This document shows, piece after piece, positions 53,571 through 61,894 of a DNA stretch of 62,940 bases. The translations under genes and the position numbers were made by a program. The notes under the pieces were generated by a model. That model did no database searches. It was given only the letters and a program-made list of their open reading frames with translations, and was not told the origin of the DNA. Source of the stretch: Plasticicumulans lactativorans (GTDB lineage: Bacteria; Pseudomonadota; Gammaproteobacteria; Competibacterales; Competibacteraceae); assembly GCF_004341245.1 (NCBI RefSeq), contig NZ_SLWY01000023.1:1-62940 (forward strand), read 5' to 3'. Numbering within the stretch: position 1 is the stretch's first letter; each line of letters begins with the position of its first letter.

Positions 53571-53689
53571 GCGCACGGGGGGCGCGGATCACGGCGCGCG
53601 GCGCGTTGTCAAACCGCCTGATCGTGGCGGGGCGACCTACGCTTGAAGGTGTCGGCGCGCCCGCCGCGCCCCCGCTCAGGAGACCCATC

Positions 53690-54667
53690 ATGCATACGCG
53701 CAGACTCGGCCGTACCGGGCCGGAAGTGTCCGCCATCGGTTACGGCGCCATGGTGCTCGAAGGTTATTACGGTGCGGTCGACGACACCGAGGCGATCGCC
53801 ACGCTGCGGGCCGCACCGGCCTGCGGCATCACGCTGATCGACACCGCCGACGCCTACGGCGCCGGCCACAACGAGACCCTGGTCGGCCGCGCCTTCCACG
53901 GCAGCCAGGAGCGGATGGTGATCGCGACCAAGTTCGGCATCGTCTACGACGAGCGCAGCCCCGGCACCGAACTCGCCACCGGCTTCGGCATCACGCTGCG
54001 GGTCAACGGCCGCCCCGAGTACGCGCGGCGCTGCCTGGAGGCGAGCCTGGAGCGGCTCGGCACCGACTGCATCGGGCTGTGGCAGCTGCACTTCCCCGAC
54101 CCGGCCACGCCGATCGAGGAAACCGTCGGGGCGATGGCGCAGGAGGTGCGCGCCGGCCACGTGCGCCACCTCGGGCTGTGCAACGTGACCTCCGACCAGG
54201 TCCGCCGGGCCTGCGCGGTGCACCCGATCGCCTCGGTGCAGAACGAGTTCTCGCTGTGGCGGCGCGAGGACGAGACGCTGCTGTTCCCGACGCTGCGCGA
54301 GCTCGGCATCGGCTACATCCCGTGGTCGCCGCTCGGCGCCGGTTTCTTCGCCGGCACGCAGCAGGTCGGCGAGGACGACTTCCGCGCCCGCAACCCGCGC
54401 TTCCAGGGCGAGGACCGCGCCTACAACGCCAGGCACTTCGCGCCGCTCGCCGACATCGCGCGCCGCCTGGGGATCAGGCCGGCGCAGCTCGCGCTGGCGT
54501 GGATCCTGCGACGCGGCAACGCCATCGTGCCGATCCCCGGCTCGCGCAGCACCGCCCACGTCGCCGAGAACGCCGCCGCGGCCGACATCCACCTCGATGC
54601 CGCCACGCTCTCGGCGCTGGAGCGCATCGCCGCGCCCGGCGCCGCGCACGGCCGCACGCTGATGTGA
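53690..54667 (+). CDS. Aldo/keto reductase
   Basis: 325 residues. NADPH-dependent TIM-barrel oxidoreductase of the AKR13-like type. Motifs: LGRTGPEVSAIGYGAM, DTADAYGAGHNE (catalytic Asp and Tyr), VIATKFGIVYDE (catalytic Lys), and the cofactor site IVPIPGSRS. AGGAG is 7 bases before the ATG. Physiological substrate unknown. It is followed 7 bases later by the convergent MFS gene. Confidence 0.9.
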   Translation: MHTRRLGRTGPEVSAIGYGAMVLEGYYGAVDDTEAIATLRAAPACGITLIDTADAYGAGHNETLVGRAFHGSQERMVIATKFGIVYDERSPGTELATGFGITLRVNGRPEYARRCLEASLERLGTDCIGLWQLHFPDPATPIEETVGAMAQEVRAGHVRHLGLCNVTSDQVRRACAVHPIASVQNEFSLWRREDETLLFPTLRELGIGYIPWSPLGAGFFAGTQQVGEDDFRARNPRFQGEDRAYNARHFAPLADIARRLGIRPAQLALAWILRRGNAIVPIPGSRSTAHVAENAAAADIHLDAATLSALERIAAPGAAHGRTLM

Positions 54668-54674
54668 GCCGGCC

Positions 54675-55967
54675 TCAGCCGCGCGCCGGCGCCGCCGCGG
54701 GCTGCGCCGCGCCGGGGTGGCGCATCAGCCACAGCAGCAGCGCGATCCCGGGCAGCGCGAGCAGCGCCGAGCCGCTCCAGAACTGCGCCCAGCTCAGGCG
54801 ATCGGCGAGCCAGCCGCCGCCGGCGGCGAAGAAGGTCATGCCGACCGACATGAACGACGTCAGCAGTGCGTACTGGGTGGCGGTGTAGGCCTGGTTGCAC
54901 AGCCACGACAGGTAGGCGACGAAGGCCGCCGAGGCGAGCCCGCCGGCGACGTTGTCGGCGCCGATCGCGCAGGTGAGCGCGACCAGGTCATGGCCGCGCC
55001 CGGCGAGCCAGGCGAAGGTCAGGTTGGTCGCCGCCTGCAGCACCCCGCCGAGCAGCAGCGCCGGCAGCATGCCGAGGCGCGCGGCGATGGCGCCGCCGGC
55101 CAGCGCCCCGGCCAGCGTCGCCACCACGCCGAACAGCTTGGTGATGGTGGCGATCTCGACCCCGCTGAACCCCATCTCGTTGTAGAACGGGTTGGCCATG
55201 CCGCCGCTGACGGCATCGCCGAACTTGTAGAACAGCACGAACAGCAGGATCAGCGGCCACGCCGGGCGCTGCACGAAATCGCGGAACGGCGCGACGATCA
55301 TGCTCTGCAGCGTCGGCCGCGCCGGCGCCGCCGGGCCGTGCGGCTCGGGCGCGAGGGCCGTCAGCAGCAGGTTGAGCGCGGCGAGCGCGGCAAGGCCGGT
55401 GAACACCCACGGCCAGGCGATGAAATCCGCCGCCGCCACGGCGCCGGCACCCGCCGCCAGCAGGCCGAAGCGGTAGCCGACCTGGGTCGCGCCGGCCCCG
55501 GCACCCTGCTCGCTGTCGTGCAGGATCTCGATGCGGTAGGCGTCGATGATCACGTCCTGGCTCGCCGACAGGAACGCCACCGCCAGCGCCGCGAGTGCGG
55601 TGGCCAGCGGCGCCTGCAGCGGGTCGGTATGACCCAGCCAGTAGATCGCCGGCACCAGCAGCGCCTGCACCGGCAGCAGCCAGCCGCGCCGGCGCCCGAG
55701 CCGCGCGAGCCCCGGTGGCGGCGTCAGGTCGAACAGCGGCGCCCACACGAACTTGAGGGTGTAGGGCAGACCGAGCAGCGCGAACAGGCCGATCGAGGTC
55801 TTGTCGACGCCGAGCTTCGACAGCCAGTAGCTCAGCGTCGACAGCGTGAGCAGCCGCGGCAGGCCGCTGGCGAAGCCCATCGCCAGCACCACCAGCAGGC
55901 GCGGCCGCGCGTAGACGGCCAGCGCCGCGCCCCAGCCGCGCGACACCGCGGGATCGACCGCGCTCAC
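54675..55967 (-). CDS. AmpG-like MFS permease
   Basis: 430 residues, 12 helices. The start GTG at 55967 has GGAG 7 bases upstream; the longer frame to 56147 would run inside the next gene. FASGLPRLLTLSTLSYWLSK, ASQDVIIDAYRIEIL and ANPFYNEMGFSGVEIATI match the AmpG muropeptide permease family. It imports anhydromuropeptides for recycling and can influence beta-lactamase induction. No ampC/ampR nearby. Confidence 0.88.
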   Translation of the reverse strand: MSAVDPAVSRGWGAALAVYARPRLLVVLAMGFASGLPRLLTLSTLSYWLSKLGVDKTSIGLFALLGLPYTLKFVWAPLFDLTPPPGLARLGRRRGWLLPVQALLVPAIYWLGHTDPLQAPLATALAALAVAFLSASQDVIIDAYRIEILHDSEQGAGAGATQVGYRFGLLAAGAGAVAAADFIAWPWVFTGLAALAALNLLLTALAPEPHGPAAPARPTLQSMIVAPFRDFVQRPAWPLILLFVLFYKFGDAVSGGMANPFYNEMGFSGVEIATITKLFGVVATLAGALAGGAIAARLGMLPALLLGGVLQAATNLTFAWLAGRGHDLVALTCAIGADNVAGGLASAAFVAYLSWLCNQAYTATQYALLTSFMSVGMTFFAAGGGWLADRLSWAQFWSGSALLALPGIALLLWLMRHPGAAQPAAAPARG

Positions 55968-55995
55968 CGGGCAGCTCCGCGCACGCGCCGCGGCC

Positions 55996-56478
55996 TCATG
56001 CGTCGACGCGGGCGAGCCGCCCCCCGGTGAGCCGCGCCAGCTCCGCCGGCGCCAGCGGGAACACGGTGTTCGGCGTGCCCGCCGCGGCCCACACGGTCGG
56101 GTGCGCGAGCAGGGTCTCGTCGATGTAGGTGGCGAGCGCCTGCGCATGCCCGAGCGGCGGCACGCCGCCGATGGCGTAGCCGGTCACGTCGCGCACGAAG
56201 GCGGCGTCGGCCTTGGCGATCGGCTCGCCGAACAGCGCGGCGATGCGCGCCTCGTCGACGCGGTTGGGGCCGCTGGCGAGCACCAGCACCCCGCGCCCGC
56301 TGTCGCGGCCGCGGAAGACCAGCGACTTGACGATCTGTGCGACCTCGCAGCCGATCGCCCGGGCGGCGTCGATGGCGGTGCGGGTGCCGGCGGGAAAGGC
56401 GCGGATCGCGGGCGCGATGCCGTGCGCGCGCAGCGCCTCGGCGACGCGCTGGCTGGCGGCGGGCAGGGTGTCGGTCAT
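55996..56478 (-). CDS. YbaK/EbsC-family aminoacyl-tRNA deacylase-like protein
   Basis: 160 residues, single YbaK/ProX domain. CEVAQIVKSLVFRG, LASGPNRVDEARI and VTGYAIGGVPPLGH are the typical segments, the last lining the active site (GXXP motif). Members hydrolyse mischarged Cys-tRNA(Pro) or related tRNAs. It is upstream of ampG-like on the same strand, 28 bases apart. Confidence 0.88.
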   Translation of the reverse strand: MTDTLPAASQRVAEALRAHGIAPAIRAFPAGTRTAIDAARAIGCEVAQIVKSLVFRGRDSGRGVLVLASGPNRVDEARIAALFGEPIAKADAAFVRDVTGYAIGGVPPLGHAQALATYIDETLLAHPTVWAAAGTPNTVFPLAPAELARLTGGRLARVDA

Positions 56479-56637
56479 GGTCGGCAGGGCTCGGGCGGAC
56501 GGTGGGGCCGGGGCGGAGGGGCAAGCCGTTGCCGCGCGGACGCGGCGGGCACTGGGCGCACGCTAGGCAATCCGCCCGCCGCCTGCAAGCCGCCGCCGCT
56601 ACACTGCGCGGCACGCCCCCTGGAGAGGACCCCGCCG

Positions 56638-57309
56638 ATGCGCACCGTCCCGTCGTGCCTGCTCGTGCTCGCGCTCGCCCTGGCGGCGCTCGTCGCCCGT
56701 GCCGACGACTTCGACTACTACGTGCTGAGCCTGTCGTGGTCGCCGCAGTACTGCTTCGAAACCGGTGACCGCCTCGACAACCGCCTGCAGTGCCGCTCGG
56801 AACGCCGCTACGGCTTCATCGTCCACGGCCTGTGGCCGCAGCGCGAGGGCGCCCCCAGCCCCGACGGTTGCGCAGCGGTGGCACCGCTGCCCGAGGCGAC
56901 CGTCGAGCGCTACCTGCCGATGATGCCGAGCGCCGGGCTGATGCAGCACGAGTGGCGCAAGCACGGCAGCTGCTCGGGGCTGAGCGCCGGCGCGTACCTC
57001 GACCTCGCCGAGAACCTCTACGCCGACATCAGCATCCCCGAACCCTACCGCAAGCCCGGCGAAACGCAGCGCACCACCGCGCAAGCGGTGGAGACCGCCT
57101 TCCTCGAAGCCAACCCGGCGCTGACGCCGGAGGCGGTCGTGCCGGTGTGCCGCTACCGCCCCGGCAAATCCACCTACCGCGACGGACCGCGGCAGTGGCT
57201 CGACGAGATCCGCATCTGCTACACGAAGGACGGCAAGCCCCGCGCCTGCGGCGCGGGCGTGAACGCCAACTGCGGACGCGGCGAGATCGGCGTACGCGGC
57301 ACCAACTGA
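56638..57309 (+). CDS. Ribonuclease T2 family protein
   Basis: 223 residues, with a signal peptide to about residue 22 (cleavage near VARA/DD), so secreted to the periplasm. Active-site segments: H63 in FIVHGLWPQR and H104, K108, H109 in MQHEWRKHGSCS. Cys residues (C42, C55, C112 region and the C-terminal pair) allow disulfides. The enzyme degrades RNA for nutrient scavenging, as RNase I in E. coli. TGGAGAGG precedes ATG 56638. Confidence 0.92.
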   Translation: MRTVPSCLLVLALALAALVARADDFDYYVLSLSWSPQYCFETGDRLDNRLQCRSERRYGFIVHGLWPQREGAPSPDGCAAVAPLPEATVERYLPMMPSAGLMQHEWRKHGSCSGLSAGAYLDLAENLYADISIPEPYRKPGETQRTTAQAVETAFLEANPALTPEAVVPVCRYRPGKSTYRDGPRQWLDEIRICYTKDGKPRACGAGVNANCGRGEIGVRGTN

Positions 57310-57334
57310 ACGTCGTGCGGCATCGCACCTGCCC

Positions 57335-57541
57335 TCAGGCGCCGAGGGCGTGGCCGCCCGCGCTGCCCGGCAGCCGGCGCACGCGCTCCCACACGCGCTC
57401 GTGGAAGACGTACGCCACGGTGTTGCACAGCGGCTCGACCAGGGCGATGGCGCCGCCGACGGCGGCGCTGCCCGTCATCACGTAGCCGACCGTGAACGCC
57501 ACGGTCATGTGGACGACGGCGAAGGTGAAGGTCTTGAGCAT
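57335..57541 (-). CDS. DUF2061 small membrane protein
   Basis: 68 residues. Two hydrophobic segments around FAVVHMTVAFTVGYVMTG and GAIALVEPLCNTVAY, then a basic tail (FHERVWERVRR). GGAGG is 8 bases before ATG 57541. DUF2061 proteins have no known function. The 107 bases upstream are AT-rich and probably hold its promoter. Confidence 0.8.
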   Translation of the reverse strand: MLKTFTFAVVHMTVAFTVGYVMTGSAAVGGAIALVEPLCNTVAYVFHERVWERVRRLPGSAGGHALGA

Positions 57542-57648
57542 GGCGGCGATCCTCCGGTTGAGCCTGGGATCGAGCCTAATGCAGCCATGCTCGCAAATGA
57601 AATTGATTCCTATCCTGGTAGCCGATAGCCGACGACTATGCCCCCCGT

Positions 57649-58668
57649 TCATTCCGGTCGCGTCAGCTCGCCGCGCAGGTCGCGCTGCATCTCGCGCTTG
57701 ACGTCGTCGGGCGACAGCCCGAGTTCGAACAGGTACAGGAGCTTGGTCAGCGCCGCTTCGACGGTCATGTCGTAGCCGCCGATCACGCCGGCCCGCGCCA
57801 GCGCCGAACCGGCGGCGTAGCTGTCGAGATTGACGCTGCCCTGCAGGCACTGGCTGACGTCGACGATCACCACGCCGCGGTCGGTGGCGGCGCGCAGCAC
57901 GTCGAGGAAGGCGGTGTCGCGCACCGGGCCGTTGCCGGCGCCGTAGCATTCGAGCACCAGCCCGGCGAGCGGCGGCTGCACGATGTGGCGCAGGAACTCG
58001 GCGGGAATGCCGGGAAACAGGCGCAGCGCCGCCACCGGCGCCGACCCGCAGCGCTGCATGCGGAACGGCGTGCGCGCCGGCGCCAGCACGCGCTCGCGGT
58101 AGACGACGATGTCGATGCCGAGCTCGGCGAGCGGCGGGAAGTTCGGTGACTCGAACGCGCCGAGCCCGGCCGACTTGAGCTTCACCGCGCGGTTACCGCG
58201 CAGCACCCGCCCGTTGAAGGCCAGGCAGACCTCGGGGATGCGGTGGTGGCCGGCGACGATCAGGGCGTCGATCAGGTTGTCGCGGGCATCGTTGCGCGGC
58301 TCGCACAGCGGGATCTGCGAACCGGTGACCACCACCGGCTTGTCCAGCCCTTCGAGCATGAAGGACAGCGCCGCCGCGGTGTAGGCCATCGTGTCGGTGC
58401 CGTGCAGCACGACGAAGCCATCGTAGGCGGCGTAGTGCGCGGCGATGTCGGCCGCGATGTAGTTCCAGTCCTCCGGTCGCATGTTGGCGCTGTCGAGCAG
58501 TTCCGGATACTCGTGCACGTCGAAGGCCGGCACCGGCGTCTCGCCCAGTTGCGGCACCTCGCGCATCAGGCGGTCGAGCAGGCCCGGGGCCGGCGCATAG
58601 CCCTCGGCGGTGCGCGTCATGCCAACGGTGCCGCCGGTGTAGGCGACATAGACTCTGGACTGCTTCAT
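57649..58668 (-). CDS. ansA: Type I (cytoplasmic) L-asparaginase
   Basis: 339 residues from ATG 58668, with AGGAGG 8 bases upstream. The N-terminal YTGGTVGMTR carries the first catalytic Thr and LHGTDTMAYTAAALS the second Thr/Asp pair; the Lys is in the following VTGSQIPL segment region. It hydrolyses asparagine to aspartate and ammonia. No signal peptide. The length and pattern fit AnsA, not the periplasmic AnsB. Confidence 0.93.
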   Translation of the reverse strand: MKQSRVYVAYTGGTVGMTRTAEGYAPAPGLLDRLMREVPQLGETPVPAFDVHEYPELLDSANMRPEDWNYIAADIAAHYAAYDGFVVLHGTDTMAYTAAALSFMLEGLDKPVVVTGSQIPLCEPRNDARDNLIDALIVAGHHRIPEVCLAFNGRVLRGNRAVKLKSAGLGAFESPNFPPLAELGIDIVVYRERVLAPARTPFRMQRCGSAPVAALRLFPGIPAEFLRHIVQPPLAGLVLECYGAGNGPVRDTAFLDVLRAATDRGVVIVDVSQCLQGSVNLDSYAAGSALARAGVIGGYDMTVEAALTKLLYLFELGLSPDDVKREMQRDLRGELTRPE

Positions 58669-58886
58669 GCCTTTATCCTCCTCAAGGGCGGCACCGCGCA
58701 CGACGCGGCATCGGCAGACGGTAGACCAGCCGCGCGCGCCCGTCGCGAGCGAAAACAGCGGCGACGGAGGGCGCGCCCGCGCGGGCCGTCGGCCACTGCG
58801 CCGGACACGCCCGCGCGCCGTACGGCGCGCGGCCGCGGCGAGAGTTCCTTATACTCGCCCGGCTTCATCGTCCGGAGTCCGCACCG

Positions 58887-59828
58887 ATGCTCACCCCCGT
58901 CCGTTCCCGCCCCCTGCGCGCCGCGCTGCTGGCGGTCTGCGGCCTGCTGCTCGCCCCCCTCGCCTTCGGCAAGCCCGAGGTCTATCCACTGCCGCCCCGC
59001 GACACCGACCTGGTCGGCGAACTCGGCATCGATTACGCCCACAGCGAGGACACCTTCCTCGACATCGCCCGCCGCGCCGGCCTCGGCTACGACGAGATCG
59101 TCGCCGCCAACCCCGGGGTCGACCGCTGGCTCCCGGGCGAGGGCACGCCGGTGGTGCTGCCGACCCGCCACATCCTGCCGGCCGCACCGCGCGAGGGCAT
59201 CGTCGTCAACCTGCCGGAAATGCGCCTGTACTACTATCCGAAGGTCCGCGCCGGGCAGGCACCGACGGTGCGCACCTACGCGGTCAGCATCGGGCGCATG
59301 GACTGGCATTCGCCGCTCGGGCGCACGACGATCACCGCCAAGCAGGTGGACCCGCCGTGGATCCCGCCGGCCTCGATCAAGGCCGAGCACGCCGCCAAGG
59401 GCGATCCGCTGCCCGACATCATCCCCGGCGGCCCCGACAATCCGCTCGGCACCCGCGCGATGCGCCTCGGCATCCCCGGCTACCTGATCCACGGCACCAA
59501 CAATCCGAACGGCATCGGCATGCGGGTGACGCACGGCTGCATCCGCATGTACCCCGAGGATGTCGAGGAACTGTTCCCCGAGGTGCCGGTCGGCACGCCG
59601 GTGATGCTGGTCAACCAGACCGCCAAGCTCGGCTGGTTCGCCGGCCAGCTCTACCTCGAATACCACTCGCCGCTGGAAGAGGATGAGATCCCCACCGAGC
59701 AGCAGATCGCCGACACGGTCGCCGCCATCCACGCGCAGCTCGGCAACGATGTGCGCCTGATCTCGCCCGACATCGTCGAAACCGTGGTGCGCCAGGCCAG
59801 CGGCATCCCGGTCGCCATCACCGAGTAG
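58887..59828 (+). CDS. L,D-transpeptidase (YkuD domain) with LysM-like N-terminus
   Basis: 313 residues. A signal peptide runs to about residue 28. A LysM-like segment follows (DTFLDIARRAGLGYDEIVAA). The catalytic YkuD domain has H202 in IHGTNN and the active-site H216/C218 in THGCIRM. In E. coli related enzymes (ErfK, YcfS, YbiS) link Braun lipoprotein to peptidoglycan. The adjacent convergent gene is an Lpp-like lipoprotein, which fits that role exactly. GGAG is 10 bases before the ATG. Confidence 0.92.
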   Translation: MLTPVRSRPLRAALLAVCGLLLAPLAFGKPEVYPLPPRDTDLVGELGIDYAHSEDTFLDIARRAGLGYDEIVAANPGVDRWLPGEGTPVVLPTRHILPAAPREGIVVNLPEMRLYYYPKVRAGQAPTVRTYAVSIGRMDWHSPLGRTTITAKQVDPPWIPPASIKAEHAAKGDPLPDIIPGGPDNPLGTRAMRLGIPGYLIHGTNNPNGIGMRVTHGCIRMYPEDVEELFPEVPVGTPVMLVNQTAKLGWFAGQLYLEYHSPLEEDEIPTEQQIADTVAAIHAQLGNDVRLISPDIVETVVRQASGIPVAITE

Positions 59829-59862
59829 CGCCCGCTGCCGCTGGACGCGGCGACGAAATGAA

Positions 59863-59884
59863 AAGGGCCGGCAAGCCGGCCCTT
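59863..59884 (-). terminator. Terminator of the Lpp-like gene (shared with the L,D-transpeptidase)
   Basis: AAGGGCCGGC and GCCGGCCCTT form an inverted repeat of 10 bp. On the minus strand the stem is followed by TTTTCATTTC. It lies between two convergent genes and can serve both, better for the lipoprotein gene. Confidence 0.75.
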
Positions 59885-59910
59885 GGTCGCACGGAGGCTT
59901 GCGCCGCCGC

Positions 59911-60126
59911 TTACTTGTACATGCTCTTCTTGAACACGCGGTTCAGCTTCTCGTTGGTGTCGGCCGCCAGCGCCTTCGCCTCGTTGGCGGTGGCGTTCGC
60001 GCGGTTGGCGACGTCCAGCGCCTGGTTGGCGGTGGCCTGGGCCTTCTCGACCGAGTCGGTGCTGGCGCAGCCGACCGTCAGCACGGCAACGGCAGCAAGA
60101 GCGGACAGCTTGAGCAGATTCTTCAT
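59911..60126 (-). CDS. Lpp/OprI-like outer-membrane lipoprotein
   Basis: 71 residues from ATG 60126 (AGGAG 7 bases upstream). Lipobox LTVGC puts the lipidated Cys at 20. The mature part is an Ala/Asn-rich coiled coil (KAQATANQALDVANRANATA) and the protein ends in SMYK. E. coli Lpp ends in RYK and its terminal Lys is linked to diaminopimelate, so K71 is the likely attachment residue. It should tether the outer membrane to the cell wall, probably using the neighbouring L,D-transpeptidase. It has a sigma-70 promoter and a leader hairpin. Confidence 0.88.
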   Translation of the reverse strand: MKNLLKLSALAAVAVLTVGCASTDSVEKAQATANQALDVANRANATANEAKALAADTNEKLNRVFKKSMYK

Positions 60127-60168
60127 GGGGAGACTCCTTACAATCGTCATGGGGTGGGAACAACAAGG

Positions 60169-60223
60169 TTTGTTGCCCTGCAACAAAGCCTGCGTAGTGT
60201 AATCATTCGTATGCATTTGCCAA
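60169..60223 (-). promoter_or_regulatory. Promoter and 5' leader hairpin of the Lpp-like gene
   Basis: On the minus strand, -35 TTGGCA (60218-60223) and -10 TACACT (60196-60201) are separated by 16 bases. Downstream, in the transcribed leader, TTTGTTGC (60169-60176) and GCAACAAA (60180-60187) form a perfect 8-bp stem with a 3-base loop. The hairpin may stabilise this small, probably abundant mRNA. Confidence 0.65.
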
Positions 60224-60296
60224 CCGGCGGGCAAGCAATAGCACGCGTACAACGCCGCTTCAACGACATCAAGCCGGGGGTCCGACGGAACCGGCG

Positions 60297-60638
60297 TCAC
60301 GCGCCCGCCTGCCGGCTCGCGCGCAGGCGGTTGGAGTGCTGCTTGGTGAGATCGATGAAGCGCGGCGTCAGGCCGGCGTCCTCGTAGATCGGGTCCCCCT
60401 GCTCGTCTTCGGCGATCACGCGCTGCCCCTGCACGTAGGGAAAGGCGGCTTCGACCTGGTCGAGCGCGGCGCTCAGCAGTTCGGCGGCGATGGCCGCCGG
60501 CGTCTTGGTCGGGAACAGATCGGCGAGCGCCGCCACCCGCGCGACATCATGCAACGACAGGTGCACCACCATCTTTTCAGCCGGGGCCTGATCGGCGCCC
60601 GACGCTTGCCAACGGTGTAGCAACTCACGAATGTCCAT
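60297..60638 (-). CDS. Conserved small cytoplasmic protein of unknown function
   Basis: 113 residues from ATG 60638 (GAGGGG 8 bases upstream; a GTG one codon earlier is possible). No signal peptide, membrane helix or recognised motif. The centre looks helical with a ribbon-helix-like LSLHDVARVAALADLFPTKT and LLSAALDQVEAAFPY; the second half is acidic (EDEQGDPIYEDAG) and ends basic. It has a normal codon pattern and good ribosome site, so it is a real gene. It might be a small DNA- or protein-binding factor; no function is assigned. Confidence 0.65.
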   Translation of the reverse strand: MDIRELLHRWQASGADQAPAEKMVVHLSLHDVARVAALADLFPTKTPAAIAAELLSAALDQVEAAFPYVQGQRVIAEDEQGDPIYEDAGLTPRFIDLTKQHSNRLRASRQAGA

Positions 60639-61011
60639 CACGACACCCCTCGCTCGACGGTCTGCGGCTGCCGCTCGTGCGGCGTCTCACGGAACTATGG
60701 AAGAAGCCGGGCCGAGCGCAAGGGATGGACGCGATGCAAAGCGACAAACCGTTCGCAATCCGCATCGCCGCGGGGTGTCGCTGATTTGACAAGCCGGGGT
60801 CCCCAGCCATGCTCAACGTGCATCATGCGCGCCGGCGCTCACTCACGGCGCGGGCCAACGAGGATGGCTTGCAAGTTGCTTAACGATAAACAAGAAACGA
60901 TGGGTCACCCCTCTCAGGGGGACATACCCGTCAGCAACAGCAGAGCGGTGCTGCACGACGTTGGCGGCCGGTGACTCCCGGTTCCACGCGGCGGCGCCGG
61001 GGAGACCGAAG
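60639..61011. other. 373-base region without a supported gene
   Basis: Between the divergent 60638 gene and the zinc-ribbon gene. CCCCT/AGGGG (around 60906-60920) form a small hairpin within an unusually structured stretch 60900-60945, possibly a leader. Its AT-rich start (60685-60710) could contain the promoter of the minus-strand gene. Six-frame readings give only short out-of-pattern ORFs. No tRNA or known riboswitch is recognised. Confidence 0.4.
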
Positions 61012-61323
61012 ATGATGCCCTTCTGGATGGATTTCGGTGCGCGGGCGTGGTTCGCCGCCCAGCTGAGCCTACTGAACCATTCGCTCGCCTTGATGCAGTT
61101 GTTCGACGCCCGCCCTCCACTGCGGGTCCGCACCGGCGCCTGTCCGGCGTGCGGTGTCACGATGGCCTGGATCGAACACCGTGAAGACCACCACAGGCAT
61201 CAGCGCTGTCCGGCGTGCGGGCTGATCCGCTTCCAGGCGTACCGGCAACGTGAACAGCCGGCGGAGGGGGCCGCGCACGACGTCGTCAGCTTCCGCACCG
61301 GCCCCCGCTCACGGCAGCAGTGA
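61012..61323 (+). CDS. Small protein with two CPACG zinc-ribbon motifs
   Basis: 103 residues from ATG 61012 (GGGGAG 7 bases upstream; a second ATG follows at 61015). The N-terminal 30 residues are hydrophobic-aromatic and look amphipathic (DFGARAWFAAQLSLLNHSLA). Two Cys pairs, CPACG near 44 and CPACG near 67, can bind one zinc. The C-terminus is Arg/Gln-rich. No family is recognised. Confidence 0.6.
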   Translation: MMPFWMDFGARAWFAAQLSLLNHSLALMQLFDARPPLRVRTGACPACGVTMAWIEHREDHHRHQRCPACGLIRFQAYRQREQPAEGAAHDVVSFRTGPRSRQQ

Positions 61324-61351
61324 GGCCCGCCGGGAGAACGGCGCCGCCGGC

Positions 61352-61807
61352 TCAGCATTGCGGCTCGACGGACACCTCGCTGCGCACGGAGTTGGCGATG
61401 AAGCAGTTGGCGTGCGCCTTCTCGTGGAGGGCGGTGACCGTCGCCGCATCGGGCTGCACCGGCCCGCCGAACACCACCCGCGGCCGCAGCACCATGCGCG
61501 ACACCATCATTTTGCCGGCGGCATTCTTGCCGACTTCGGCATAGGCCGCATCCTCGTATCGATCCACCACCAGCTTGCGGATCGCCGCGACGGTGAGGAA
61601 CGTCAGCATGTGGCAACTGGCCAGCGCGCCGACGAGGCCCTGCTCAGGATCGACACACGCCGGATCGCCGCCATAGTCCGGCCCCGTCGATGCGCGCACG
61701 TGTTCCCCACCGTCGTATTCGATGACGTGGTTGCGATCGAAGGTCTTGGCATCGAAGTCGGTGGTCGTGCGCTCCCAGCGCACCGTTGCGCGATGTTCGG
61801 ACGGCAT
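61352..61807 (-). CDS. OsmC/Ohr family peroxiredoxin-like protein
   Basis: 151 residues from ATG 61807 (AGGGGG 5 bases upstream). The two redox-active cysteines of the family are in LASCHMLTFL and ANCFIANSV. It reduces organic hydroperoxides in the cytoplasm. LVGALASCHM and a PGPDYGGDPA-like N-terminal part match the OsmC subgroup more than Ohr. No OhrR-type regulator is adjacent. Confidence 0.88.
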   Translation of the reverse strand: MPSEHRATVRWERTTTDFDAKTFDRNHVIEYDGGEHVRASTGPDYGGDPACVDPEQGLVGALASCHMLTFLTVAAIRKLVVDRYEDAAYAEVGKNAAGKMMVSRMVLRPRVVFGGPVQPDAATVTALHEKAHANCFIANSVRSEVSVEPQC

Positions 61808-61894
61808 GGTCGGCCCCCTGTAAAGCTGGGTGTGCGCTGTAAGGCAAAGAGTCCGGGGCAACGCACACCATCATGCCCCGGCGTATCGGGTGTT

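Noticed and set aside
53571-53689. TTGTCA as a -35 box for the aldo/keto reductase
   Set aside because: The only -10-like sequence downstream is about 26 bases away, too far for sigma-70.
57580-57625. Possible Fur box in the AT-rich patch upstream of the DUF2061 gene
   Set aside because: Only loosely matches repeated NATWAT hexamers, no symmetric GATAAT/ATTATC arms, and the gene has no iron link.
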